Source: Bacteroides ovatus
GTDB taxonomy: Bacteria; Bacteroidota; Bacteroidia; Bacteroidales; Bacteroidaceae
Length of the DNA: 20,509 nt
Direction of reading: 5' to 3'
NCBI GenBank assembly: GCA_030844565.1
Contig: JAUUNK010000082.1
Location: forward strand, 1-20,509
The notes beneath the pieces were generated by a model. That model did not search any database and was not told where the DNA came from. It saw nothing but the letters and a program-made list of their open reading frames with translations. Shown here one piece after another: positions 1 through 8,334 of the stretch (the stretch's first letter is position 1; each line of letters begins with the position of its first letter). A program made the position numbers and the translations under genes.

Positions 1-292
1 GCAAAGTTAATATTTTATTTTTTTTCTTTGCTGACACAGTTTAATTTACATCCTCTTTCTTTAGGGGTAACGGAGCTTTTCCTTCCTTCTTAACCTGCAT
101 ATTCCGGCAGTATATATGCACTATCCTTCCTTCTTTCTGTATTCTTATGTGATATTTTATACATTTCTCTTTCTATAAGCCCACTTTTCTCTAAAAGTGA
201 TAGCATAAATATACGGGATATTGCATTTATATAAGAATAAAACTACTTGAATGCAACCTTATTTTCTTCTTTTATCCTTAGGAAATTCTATC
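1..292. other. AT-rich intergenic region with hairpins and a short direct repeat
   Basis: No credible gene is present here. The stretch lies downstream of the response regulator gene and probably upstream of a leftward gene beyond the edge. It contains a perfect 7-bp hairpin (CACTTTT at 182-188, AAAAGTG at 193-199, loop of four). It also contains an inverted repeat TGCATAT/ATATGCA (96-102 and 114-120), flanked by two copies of CCTTCCTTCTT at 81-91 and 125-135. The hairpin at 182-199 is not followed by a T-run on the minus strand, so it is a poor intrinsic terminator for the upstream operon. Confidence 0.5.
2..9 (-). promoter_or_regulatory. Candidate -7 box for a leftward gene outside the window
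   Basis: On the minus strand these bases read TAACTTTG, a perfect match to the Bacteroides -7 consensus TAnnTTTG. Transcription would start just outside the left edge, so the target gene is not visible. I see no clear TTTG -33 element about 20 bases upstream, so the call rests on the -7 box and its position in an AT-rich intergenic stretch. Confidence 0.3.
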
Positions 293-1054
293 TCAGAGTA
301 ATTCGAGCGCCTCCTTTATCTTACTGTAATGCCGTCTGCTTGCCAGGATATTCATGTGATTAAAGGGTGCATAGAGTATACACTTTAAGGTATTGTTCTC
401 CACCGAAGACAAGTAGTCGATATTAAGAATGCAATTCGTATTTACCCGAATAAATGATGGGCTAAGATTGAGAATATCTTTGGCTTTGGTGCTGAGGCGT
501 AGCCGGTATTGTTCCATATTGGTGAGTGTCATTTGCCAGCAACGAATATCTTCGGAGTATTGAAAACAAAGGATTTCAGAGCGTTTGAGCAACAACAGGC
601 TACTGACCGTCTGTACAGCGAATTTGCAGTCATTGCTCAGGAGACGACGCATGGACTGCTCGAAGTTGATGGGATTGGTCACCTTTTCATGCTTGATTCT
701 TTCGATAATCTTGCTGAGTTCTTCCGTCTGATAAGGTTTGAGCAGATAGTCAAAGGCAGAGGCACGTAGTGCGTCAATCATATACTTGTCGAAAGCACTG
801 TAGAACACCACGTGCATGTGGCTGTGGATATGCGGCCGAATCTCCTGTAAAAGCTCGATTCCATTCATCTTAGGCATTTCCACGTCCAGGAACAAGAGGT
901 CTGGCTGATGGTGGATAATGCTTTTCTTTGCTTTGAGGGAGGAAGTGGCGGTATCCAATATCTGGATGTCCGCATAGTTTTTTAAATCCTCCAACAAGCT
1001 GTGAATGGAGCTGATTTCGTCGTCGACAATGATAGTAGTTATAGTTGTATTCAT
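293..1054 (-). CDS. LytTR-family response regulator
   Basis: This is a 253-residue DNA-binding response regulator of the AlgR/LytR type. The N-terminal receiver domain (about 1-120) has the acidic pair D11/D12, phosphoacceptor D57 in the FLDVEMPKMNG stretch, S86 and the conserved K106-P107. The C-terminal half (about 145-250) is a LytTR domain with the typical core FIRVNTNCILNIDYL. I place the start at 1054 because the frame from there begins MNTTITTIIVDDE, as receiver domains normally do. An upstream in-frame ATG at 1111 would add 19 residues unlike the family and lies inside the kinase gene. The gene begins four bases after the kinase stop, so the two are surely co-transcribed and form a cognate pair. 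Its likely target is the adjacent exporter operon, but this is inferred from position only. Confidence 0.93.
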   Translation of the reverse strand: MNTTITTIIVDDEISSIHSLLEDLKNYADIQILDTATSSLKAKKSIIHHQPDLLFLDVEMPKMNGIELLQEIRPHIHSHMHVVFYSAFDKYMIDALRASAFDYLLKPYQTEELSKIIERIKHEKVTNPINFEQSMRRLLSNDCKFAVQTVSSLLLLKRSEILCFQYSEDIRCWQMTLTNMEQYRLRLSTKAKDILNLSPSFIRVNTNCILNIDYLSSVENNTLKCILYAPFNHMNILASRRHYSKIKEALELL

Positions 1055-1058
1055 GATT

Positions 1059-3089
1059 CTAGAATTTAAATTGGTAGTTGAACGGGATAACGATATGAAC
1101 AATAGTGCCATGTTGCGATGGGTTGCTATGGGCTATGTTTCGAATATCGAATCTAATCTTCTCGGTGTTTTTGCTGTTTAGTAGTTCGATGGTACGGAAT
1201 AGCATTTTCAATCCGTTTCCAGTACCCCTTTTGGATTGTGTATGTTCACCGGGATTGTATCCGTTGCCATTATCTTCGATGTGAATGATTAGGTCATTAG
1301 CTCCTTTAGATATGGAGACGCTTAAGAGATTCTGTTCGTTATACTCAGGGTTGAAAGCGTATTTCAATGCATTTTCTACCGGAATCTGGATACACATGGA
1401 AGGAATCCAGGTTTCCGGAGGGACTTGTTCGTCAATGTTCCATTCCGTGCGTACGGTTTGTGGATTAGTGGCGCGGCTGAGTTCGATGTAATTCTTTACC
1501 AATTCGATTTCTTCCCGGAGTTCCACGGCTATTTTGTCTGATATAACCAGATTGCCTCTCAATACTTGGATGAGGAGTTGCAAAGGATGTGCCAGCTCGG
1601 AGTATTGTTTAAAAGTGGGCATAATGATGTTGAGTATGTTAAAAACATAATGGGGCGAAACCCGGTTTCTCACGTTCTCCATGCGTAGTTGGGTGACAAT
1701 AGACATTTGCCGGTTGTATTTCTGTTCGTTTTTCCTCCGGATATGTATGAAAGATAGGATAGCCAGCAGGATGGCAATCACTAGCAGGGCTACTACAAAC
1801 AAGAGGGTCGTGCGTTGTTGGGATAGCTGTACCCGGTCGTTGGCGATGATAATATCCCGGCGCAGGAGGGTCGTATCCTGATTGTAACGGTAGTCTATTT
1901 CGTGGATGTTGTTTACATTGCGTATGTTGCGTATGGAGTCGTCATATTTCTCCACTGCCAAACGGTATTCGTAGGCTTTGGCGAAATCTTTCTTCTGGGC
2001 GTAATATTCCATAAAGCGCTTGTTGTGCAGGTAGATGGAAGAAAGCCCGATATGTTGCGGGTTATAAGGCCGGGACAGGTAATGGTTGGCTTCTGCCAAG
2101 TTATTCTCGCGTAAAGCTAAAGCGGCTTGCAGGCTATTGGCATAGAAGATGTACTCTTCGTTCGCCGTAGGAGTGCTTTGGTAAAATGCCTGGGCTTTGT
2201 CCAGATAATAATGCGCCGAGTCATATCTGCCCGTTAGAGTAAATATCTCTCCTAAGTTTGTTTCCACCAGCGCATTGAGGCTGGGTTGTTGGAACTTCTT
2301 CACTATTTGGTAGGCTTGCTGGAAACAGGGAAGGGCTTCGGCATACTTTTCTTCATGGTAGAGGCAGTTGCCTTTGGAATTATAGAAAGTGAATTTCTCA
2401 TATTCCAAGCGTTGTTCGGGCACTTGTTCTGCTATGTCGAAGTAGTGGTGGGCGAGGGGGAAGTTATGCAGCTCCGTATAAGTTTGTGCCAGCCCCAGGT
2501 AAATACTGAATTTCACTCTTTTGGAGTGGAGAGAATCTACCACCCACAAAGCTTTCCGGTAGAATCTGGATGCTTGGGGCAAGTCCCCTTTCAGGCGGTA
2601 GGCATCTGCAAGGTTGATGCAGATGTTTTCGAGTTCCCGTCGGTCGTTTGTGCGATACATGGCTTGATAAGCATGGTGCAGGCAGGCGATGGCGGAATCC
2701 CGTTGGTTTATGCCATCAAGCATGACATAGCGGTGGTTCCAGCACATACCTTCCATAGCAGCTCTTTCCGGATGTCTCCTGCAAAAGTCCAGCACAGCCT
2801 GATTGGCTTTTAGGGCACTGTCCGCTTCTCCTTGCAGATATTGGCAATAGGCGGCAAAGAGTTCTGTTCTGTAATATAGCATACTGTCTTTCACTACGTG
2901 CTGGGCTTTTTTCAGTTCTTCTCTAATTTTAGCCGGGTGGGTATAAATAGAATCGAACCTACTGATCATAAAAGATTCAATAGAGTCCGATTCAAAGTAA
3001 TTATTTTCGCGCTGTGGTGTACAAGCTGTTAAAGCGAATAATAATATACAAAAGAATTTTGCCGCCTTGTTGAAAATGTCTATTTCCAT
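1059..3089 (-). CDS. LytS-type sensor histidine kinase with periplasmic TPR region
   Basis: This 676-residue sensor kinase pairs with the LytTR regulator directly downstream. Its N-terminus carries a lipoprotein-like signal (hydrophobic FFCILLFALTAC, lipobox L20-T-A-C23). Residues about 60-390 form TPR-like helical repeats (for example the segments around 155-185, 235-265 and 275-300), predicted to be periplasmic. One strong membrane segment spans about 427-450. The cytoplasmic part is a His_kinase/LytS module: the H-box reads SPHYVFNILN with H480, a variant of the usual NPHFLFN. The ATPase domain has N573 (VENALKYAF), D606 (DNGNG) and a GTGNGL loop near 622. The start at 3089 is preferred over the ATG at 3119, because the latter lies in a perfect -7 promoter box and would put ten residues ahead of the signal sequence. 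The ligand is unknown. Confidence 0.9.
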   Translation of the reverse strand: MEIDIFNKAAKFFCILLFALTACTPQRENNYFESDSIESFMISRFDSIYTHPAKIREELKKAQHVVKDSMLYYRTELFAAYCQYLQGEADSALKANQAVLDFCRRHPERAAMEGMCWNHRYVMLDGINQRDSAIACLHHAYQAMYRTNDRRELENICINLADAYRLKGDLPQASRFYRKALWVVDSLHSKRVKFSIYLGLAQTYTELHNFPLAHHYFDIAEQVPEQRLEYEKFTFYNSKGNCLYHEEKYAEALPCFQQAYQIVKKFQQPSLNALVETNLGEIFTLTGRYDSAHYYLDKAQAFYQSTPTANEEYIFYANSLQAALALRENNLAEANHYLSRPYNPQHIGLSSIYLHNKRFMEYYAQKKDFAKAYEYRLAVEKYDDSIRNIRNVNNIHEIDYRYNQDTTLLRRDIIIANDRVQLSQQRTTLLFVVALLVIAILLAILSFIHIRRKNEQKYNRQMSIVTQLRMENVRNRVSPHYVFNILNIIMPTFKQYSELAHPLQLLIQVLRGNLVISDKIAVELREEIELVKNYIELSRATNPQTVRTEWNIDEQVPPETWIPSMCIQIPVENALKYAFNPEYNEQNLLSVSISKGANDLIIHIEDNGNGYNPGEHTQSKRGTGNGLKMLFRTIELLNSKNTEKIRFDIRNIAHSNPSQHGTIVHIVIPFNYQFKF

Positions 3090-3116
3090 TGCCCCTGGTA
3101 TTATGCTTTTACGCAG

Positions 3117-3124
3117 CAAATATA
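3117..3124 (-). promoter_or_regulatory. -7 promoter box for the kinase/regulator pair
   Basis: The minus strand reads TATATTTG, a perfect TAnnTTTG match. It lies 27 bases upstream of the preferred kinase start at 3089, which implies a short leader. No obvious -33 TTTG is seen at the usual distance. The 152-base gap between the TolC-like gene and the kinase, larger than the other gaps in this block, fits a separate promoter. Confidence 0.5.
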
Positions 3125-3241
3125 ACCTTTTTTAGCTCTTGTTTGGAGAGCCGGGAAACAGAAGAAAGCTTAAGCTCTTTTATTTTATGCTTAGGCGGCT
3201 GGATAATCAGTTTAATTGGTTATTAATTATGCTTCACTTTT

Positions 3242-4573
3242 TTATTCAATCATCTTTCCTTTATAGAAATCGAGTATTTTCGTGCGGAACAAATAGTCGT
3301 ATTTTGCCTGAATACGGTCGGAGAGAGCTCTTGTGAGGTTGAGTTTCGCTTCGTTGTATTCTACGAAGTTGGCCTTGCCATTGTTGAACTTTTCTGTCAT
3401 AAGGCGGAAAGATTCTTCATTGGCTTTCACTGCGGATTCGCTGGAGTTATATTTGCTTTCGGCAGCTACTGCGTTGTACCATGCTTGTTGTATTTCCTTA
3501 TAGAGCGATTTCTTGGTGTTGTCCAGTTGCAAGGAGAGGTTAGTCTGTTGCAACCGTGCGCTACGCACTCTGTTGCGTGTAGAAAAACGGTTGAAAAGCG
3601 GGACGCTCAGGCTAAATCCTACATATTTGTTCAGGTTGTTTTTTAGCTGGGTGGTAAAGTTGTCTCCTGCCTTGCCGTTGAGGGTGTAAAAGTTGGTTCC
3701 AAGTCCCGCGCTGAACGAGAGTTGCGGATAATACTGGCTTTGAGCGATGCGGATGTTCTTCTCGCTTCCTTCCAGGCGATATTGGGCGGCTTTGATTCCC
3801 GGTTTGTAGGTCAGTGCTTGGGAATAGATTTCGTCCGGCGGGGTGAGGGGAGAGAAAGACAGTTCTTCTTCGGGGTGCGCAGTGCTGAAACCTTCCGGCG
3901 TGGGGAGTTCCAACAGTTGGCTTAGGTCGAGAAGTGACAGTTTGTAGTTGTTGTCGGCTTGTACGGCAGACATCTCGTCTTGTGCTACGCGTGCTTGTGC
4001 TTCTGCCACTTCCGAAGGAGAGGCTTTACCCACCTCGAACAGACCTTGGATGCGGTGCAGTTGCTCTTTGCTGAGCGAAACCTGGTTTTGTGCCACTTTG
4101 CTGAGCTCCAGATTAAAGAGTACCTGGAGGTAGGAAGAAGTGACATTGATGGCAACATCCTCTTTTGCTTTCTTCAAGTCTTCGATGGCTGCTTTCAGGT
4201 TCAGTTTGGCAAGCGCATACTGGTTTGGCAGTTGCAATCCGGTGAATAAAGGGACATTGGTCCCTAGACTGAAACTGCTGCTTCCGCTGTTGATGTCACT
4301 ATAAGTGTTGTCCACGGGCGAGGCGGTACGTCCCCAGTTCCAGTTTTGGCTGGCGCTTCCGTTCAGGTTGGGGAGGCGTGCCCATTTGGTGCTGTTTACT
4401 TCCACCTTGTTCTGTTCGGCTTCGTTTTCTATTTGCCGGATGCTGATGTTGTGCTCCAGGGCGTAGTCGATGCATTGGCGTAGCGTCCATCCTTGTGTGG
4501 ACGTTTCTTGTGCCGAGGCAGAACAGCAGATGCCCGCACCGGCAAGAATAATCGTTAGTATCTTCTTTTTCAT
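3242..4573 (-). CDS. TolC-like outer-membrane efflux protein
   Basis: This 443-residue protein belongs to the outer-membrane efflux protein (OEP/TolC) family. It would form the trimeric outer-membrane channel of the exporter. It has a signal peptide (MKKK, hydrophobic core, likely cut after SASA near residue 21). The first OEP repeat begins with WTLRQCIDYALEHNISI (29-45), a typical family start. Long amphipathic helices rich in Ala, Gln, Glu and Lys follow in two repeats (about 100-230 and 290-440). Stretches such as LNLKAAIEDLKKAKEDVAIN and NLTRALSDRIQAKYDYLFRTKILDFY are characteristic. It lies 12 bases after the adaptor gene and is the last exporter component of the operon. Confidence 0.92.
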   Translation of the reverse strand: MKKKILTIILAGAGICCSASAQETSTQGWTLRQCIDYALEHNISIRQIENEAEQNKVEVNSTKWARLPNLNGSASQNWNWGRTASPVDNTYSDINSGSSSFSLGTNVPLFTGLQLPNQYALAKLNLKAAIEDLKKAKEDVAINVTSSYLQVLFNLELSKVAQNQVSLSKEQLHRIQGLFEVGKASPSEVAEAQARVAQDEMSAVQADNNYKLSLLDLSQLLELPTPEGFSTAHPEEELSFSPLTPPDEIYSQALTYKPGIKAAQYRLEGSEKNIRIAQSQYYPQLSFSAGLGTNFYTLNGKAGDNFTTQLKNNLNKYVGFSLSVPLFNRFSTRNRVRSARLQQTNLSLQLDNTKKSLYKEIQQAWYNAVAAESKYNSSESAVKANEESFRLMTEKFNNGKANFVEYNEAKLNLTRALSDRIQAKYDYLFRTKILDFYKGKMIE

Positions 4574-4585
4574 TGTTTTCCGATG

Positions 4586-5686
4586 TTATTTATCTGCTTT
4601 TACCGCTCCGCGAATCTTGTTCTGGGCTGTGATGCCTTTCTTTATCTCTATTTTAATGCCGTCGCTCATACCTGTTACTACCGGGGTACGTTCAAACTTC
4701 TGTTCCGGTACCGAATCAGTCAGGATATAGACAAAAGTGGAATCTTCTTTAAATTCTACAGTGCTCTCGGGAATGGCAAGAACCTTATCGGCATGTTGCA
4801 ACACGATTTCCGCATTGGCAGAGTAGCCCGAGCGGATTTCTACGGTGTCGGGAACAGCGATGGCAGCTTTGATTTCAAACTGATTGGCTCCGTTGTTTTC
4901 CACGCCTTTCGGGGCAATGTATTCCAGCGTGGCATCGAAAGTAAGGTTTTGCAGGGCACCGATGGTCAGCTTCACGGGCATACCTTCGTGGATGCGTCCC
5001 ACTTCTGTTTCGTCGATGTTGCCACGGAAGATAAGGTCGTTCATATTGGCTACCGTAGCAATTGTAGTACCGTCGTTGAACGTATTACTCATGATAACGG
5101 AGTTACCGGCTTTGACGGGTACATCGAGAATCAGTCCGTCGATGGTGGAGCGAATCAGCGTGCTGCTGAACGAAGCACTGTTCTTGGTGATACCTTCTTT
5201 CACGATTTCGAGGGCGTCTTTCGCCGTTTGATTTTCTTCCCGCGCTTGCTTCACGTTTACTTCGCTTTTCTCATACTCTTCGCGACTGATAAGCTTGTCT
5301 TCATACAGTTTCTTGATGCGGGCAAAGTCCGTTTCCGCTTGGGTGGCATTGATGGCTGCCAGCCTTACGCGGCTCTCGGCAGAGTTCAACTGTCCCAGTT
5401 CGGGGATAACCTTCACTTTGGCAATAACTTCTCCTTTGCGCACCGATTGTCCGGCATCTTTGTACACCTCGTCGATGATACCCGAAATCTGGGGCTTGAT
5501 GAGAATTTCGTCTCTCGGCTCCACTTTGCCTGTTGCAACTGTCGTTTTCTGCAAATCTGCTATTTCGGCAACGACGGTTTCGTAAACAATTGTTTTGGGT
5601 TTTGACTTCTGGTAGAGGAATACGAATGTTCCGATAAGGATGGCTCCTATGATTACCAACAAAAAGATTTTCAGATACTTTTTCAT
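4586..5686 (-). CDS. Periplasmic adaptor (HlyD/MacA-like membrane fusion protein)
   Basis: This 366-residue adaptor would connect the inner-membrane ABC permeases to the TolC-like channel. It has one N-terminal membrane anchor (about 5-25). A lipoyl-type half-domain follows (IKPQISGIIDEVYKDAGQSVRKGEVIAKV, about 63-91). A coiled-coil hairpin rich in Ala, Glu, Lys and Arg spans about 98-170. The second lipoyl half (STIDGLILDVPVKAGNSV, about 180-197) and beta-barrel and membrane-proximal domains complete the protein. Length and domain order match MacA-type adaptors. It sits 73 bases after the second permease gene and 12 bases before the TolC-like gene. A very long antisense frame across this gene is a codon shadow. 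Confidence 0.92.
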   Translation of the reverse strand: MKKYLKIFLLVIIGAILIGTFVFLYQKSKPKTIVYETVVAEIADLQKTTVATGKVEPRDEILIKPQISGIIDEVYKDAGQSVRKGEVIAKVKVIPELGQLNSAESRVRLAAINATQAETDFARIKKLYEDKLISREEYEKSEVNVKQAREENQTAKDALEIVKEGITKNSASFSSTLIRSTIDGLILDVPVKAGNSVIMSNTFNDGTTIATVANMNDLIFRGNIDETEVGRIHEGMPVKLTIGALQNLTFDATLEYIAPKGVENNGANQFEIKAAIAVPDTVEIRSGYSANAEIVLQHADKVLAIPESTVEFKEDSTFVYILTDSVPEQKFERTPVVTGMSDGIKIEIKKGITAQNKIRGAVKADK

Positions 5687-5759
5687 CTTGATTGCATATT
5701 TTGAATTATTATTTTATCAATAAATAGCGAAACACAGTGTAGGGAACGATAAGATGGAA

Positions 5760-7004
5760 TCATTCGTCCCTGATTGCTTCTATCGGTTTGATGGCCATGG
5801 CGCGGTAGGCAGGGGCAAGTCCCGCAAGCATTCCCAATGCAATGAGGAGGGCGCAAGTTCCTACTGCCAGTCCGAAGGTAACCTGGAAATGGGCGGGGAC
5901 GGCTTGCCCGGCATTGATTCCCATTTCTGCCAATTCCAGCACCAAGACGGCAAAGGAAATACCGCACATGCCTGCCAGGGTGGTGAGCACCATGCTTTCG
6001 GATAGGATTTGTTGCAGAATATCTTTAGGGCGGGCGCCTATGGCACGGCGGATACCGATTTCGGTAGTTCGTTCTTTCACTGTTACCATCATGATGTTAG
6101 ATACACCGATAGCACCTGCTAGCAATGTCCCCAGACCGACCATCCAAATAAGAATCCGGATACCGGTAAACAGGTTGTCTACCATGGAAAACATGGCTTC
6201 CGCATTCAGGAACATGATAGCTTGCTTGTCGTCGGGAGAGATATAGTGTGCCTTTTTGATGATGGCTTCCATGTCTGGTTGTACGTCCGTCACTTTCACT
6301 CCTTTCTTCACCGTGAAGCAGATGACGTGGATTTTGCCTCCCAGGTTAAAAGCTTGTTGCATGGTGGTGAAGGGCAGGGTGACCGCTTCCGAAGCTTGTC
6401 CCTGGATGTTCATGTTTCCTTCGGATGCGCACATACCGATGACGCGGTAGTAGATTCCGTTGACGCGTACGAACTTTCCGCACGGGTCCTCGCCCGGTTT
6501 GAAGAGGCTCTCATATACACGTTTTCCGAGGACACACACTTTGCGGGCTTCGCGGATGTCTACATCATTGATAAAGCGTCCGTATGCCATTTTCTGTGTT
6601 TCTATTAAGTGATAGTCAGGATAGAGACCTTTCACGCTGCACTCGTATTTCTTGTCTTCATACACAGCCGTCATTCCCCAGCGTGCCACAGAAGGAGTGA
6701 TGACCTCCACGCCTTTCACATTTCCCTTTAAACGGGAGATGTCTGCCGCTTCCAAGTCCCACCAGCGTCCTTTGCGGAACCCTTTGTAGGCTTCTCCGGT
6801 TTTTTCGGAAACAAGGAAGCCCGAGTTGGTGGCAAAGCCTTCAAAGTTCTTGCTCATCATATCTTGCATACCCTGGCCTCCTCCCATGAGAGCTACCAGC
6901 ATGAAGATACCCCAGAATACGCCGAATGCCGTGAGCAGGCTGCGGGTTTTATTTCTTGTGATAGTGACGAGAATTTCTTCACAAGTATCTATATCTATTC
7001 TCAT
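5760..7004 (-). CDS. MacB/FtsX-like ABC transporter permease (second of two)
   Basis: This 414-residue inner-membrane permease has the MacB layout: one N-terminal membrane helix (about 22-42), a large periplasmic domain (about 45-280), then three C-terminal helices (about 284-308, 336-362 and 375-398). The signature GVSNIMMVTVKERTTEIGIRRAIGARPKDIL (about 300-330) is the conserved FtsX-family cytoplasmic loop. The ending AIKPIEAIRDE is also typical. Unlike MacB it has no fused ATPase domain; the ATPase is a separate gene upstream. It shares the fold and several motifs with the preceding permease but has diverged, so the two probably form a heterodimer. The N-terminal MRIDIDTCEEILVTITRNKTRSLLTAFGV is a normal family start. 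Confidence 0.92.
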   Translation of the reverse strand: MRIDIDTCEEILVTITRNKTRSLLTAFGVFWGIFMLVALMGGGQGMQDMMSKNFEGFATNSGFLVSEKTGEAYKGFRKGRWWDLEAADISRLKGNVKGVEVITPSVARWGMTAVYEDKKYECSVKGLYPDYHLIETQKMAYGRFINDVDIREARKVCVLGKRVYESLFKPGEDPCGKFVRVNGIYYRVIGMCASEGNMNIQGQASEAVTLPFTTMQQAFNLGGKIHVICFTVKKGVKVTDVQPDMEAIIKKAHYISPDDKQAIMFLNAEAMFSMVDNLFTGIRILIWMVGLGTLLAGAIGVSNIMMVTVKERTTEIGIRRAIGARPKDILQQILSESMVLTTLAGMCGISFAVLVLELAEMGINAGQAVPAHFQVTFGLAVGTCALLIALGMLAGLAPAYRAMAIKPIEAIRDE

Positions 7005-7040
7005 ATTATATAGTTCTGTTTCCTGTTAGTTCTTTCTTGT

Positions 7041-8300
7041 TTAGTCTGCTCTCAATGCTTCGATGGGGCGGATGCTTACGGCTTTGCGTGCCGGGAAAAG
7101 TCCTGCGAGCGTGCCTGCTATGATAAGCGTAAGCGTGGCTTGGATGGCAATTTGGATGTCCACTGTCGGATTCAGGAAGACTGTTTCCGAAAACATTCCC
7201 GCGTCCATAGTCTGATGGCCGAAGGCGTTGTTCATCCACTCCGTAGCTCCGATGCCCGCCACCATTCCTACGTAGCCGAAGAGGGTGGTGATGGTGACGC
7301 TCTCTACGATAATCAGCCAAAGGATGGAGAGAGGTTTGGCTCCTAAAGCCTTGCGGATGCCAAATTCGCGGGTGCGCTCTTTCACTGTGATAAGCATGAT
7401 GTTGGAGACACCGACGATGCCGCTGAGTAGCGTAAAGATACCGATAATCCAGATGGCGGTGCGCAGGATATTCATTCCTTTTTGCTGCTGGAGGTAGTTG
7501 GTGAAGCGGTTCCATATCCAGATAGCACTGTGGTCGGTCGGATCGAACCGATGGTGGGCTGCCAGCACTTTGCGGTATTTTTCTTCGAATACGTTATTGG
7601 CAGCTTCGCTTTCCAGGTTCTTGGTGGTCATGACAATGTTATCCAGCTTATCCCCTCTGTTGTAGATGGTTTGCACGGTGGTGAAGGGGAGAAAGGCGGG
7701 GCTGTCTCCGCTGTCGCCCCGGTCGTTGTAGAGTCCCACTACCTGGTACACTACGCTGCCGGCATTAACGAATTGGCCAATAGGTTCTGTGTGCGACTTA
7801 TCGAAAAGTATCTCCGCCGTCTTCTTATGAAGAATGATGACTTTGCGGCGTTCCCGGATGTCGATTTCGTTGATGAAGCGTCCTTTGAAGAGTTTCACCG
7901 CTTCCACTTCCGTGTGATGGGGGAATACTCCGGCGAGGCTGATATTCACGTATTCTGTTCCGAAGCTGACGTTACTGTTGCCTTGCCATACGGTGGCTCC
8001 TGCCGTGATAACATTGTCCGGAAAGTAGCGCTCCGTAGCGTCGAGGTCTTTATTGTCCAGGCGGACATATCTCCCTTCTTTCAATCCGTCGTAGGATTTA
8101 GTAGTCCATCCGCAATAAATCTTGATAGAGTTCATAGCCCGTTCGGATGATGATTGTTCAAAGGCATGTATCAATCCGTTGCCTGCTCCCAGCAGGACAA
8201 TAAGCATAAAGATGCCCCATGCCACAGCAAATCCGGTGAGGAACGTACGCAGTTTGTTCCGCTTGATGGTGCTGTATATTTCTTGCCAAATATCAAACAT
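7041..8300 (-). CDS. MacB/FtsX-like ABC transporter permease (first of two)
   Basis: This 419-residue permease follows the ATPase gene by 34 bases and precedes its paralogue by 36. Its N-terminus MFDIWQEIYSTIKRNKLRTFL leads into membrane helix 1 (about 20-40). The periplasmic MacB-type core domain covers about 45-275. Membrane helices lie at about 281-305, 330-350 and 383-403. The conserved loop GVSNIMLITVKERTREFGIRKALGAKPLSIL (about 297-327) and the tail SIRPIEALRAD identify the family. Such exporters move peptides, lipids or lipoproteins or extrude antimicrobials; the substrate here cannot be read from the sequence. Confidence 0.92.
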   Translation of the reverse strand: MFDIWQEIYSTIKRNKLRTFLTGFAVAWGIFMLIVLLGAGNGLIHAFEQSSSERAMNSIKIYCGWTTKSYDGLKEGRYVRLDNKDLDATERYFPDNVITAGATVWQGNSNVSFGTEYVNISLAGVFPHHTEVEAVKLFKGRFINEIDIRERRKVIILHKKTAEILFDKSHTEPIGQFVNAGSVVYQVVGLYNDRGDSGDSPAFLPFTTVQTIYNRGDKLDNIVMTTKNLESEAANNVFEEKYRKVLAAHHRFDPTDHSAIWIWNRFTNYLQQQKGMNILRTAIWIIGIFTLLSGIVGVSNIMLITVKERTREFGIRKALGAKPLSILWLIIVESVTITTLFGYVGMVAGIGATEWMNNAFGHQTMDAGMFSETVFLNPTVDIQIAIQATLTLIIAGTLAGLFPARKAVSIRPIEALRAD

Positions 8301-8334
8301 AGATAAGTATTTAATAGGCGATTGTGCCGATAAG

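Noticed and set aside
182..199. Terminator for the response regulator operon
   Set aside because: The 7-bp stem is perfect but mostly A-T and is not followed by a T-run in the direction of transcription; kept only as a hairpin in the intergenic description.
3090..3119. Upstream ATG for the LytS-type kinase
   Set aside because: The ATG at 3117-3119 lies in a perfect -7 box and would add ten residues before a good signal sequence.
3167..3176. AGCTTAAGCT palindrome as terminator after the TolC-like gene
   Set aside because: Only about three base pairs remain once a loop is allowed, and no clean T-run follows on the minus strand.
4583..5605. 340-codon open frame on the plus strand
   Set aside because: It lies wholly antisense to the adaptor gene, resembles no family I know, and is rich in Phe, Cys and His as codon shadows often are.
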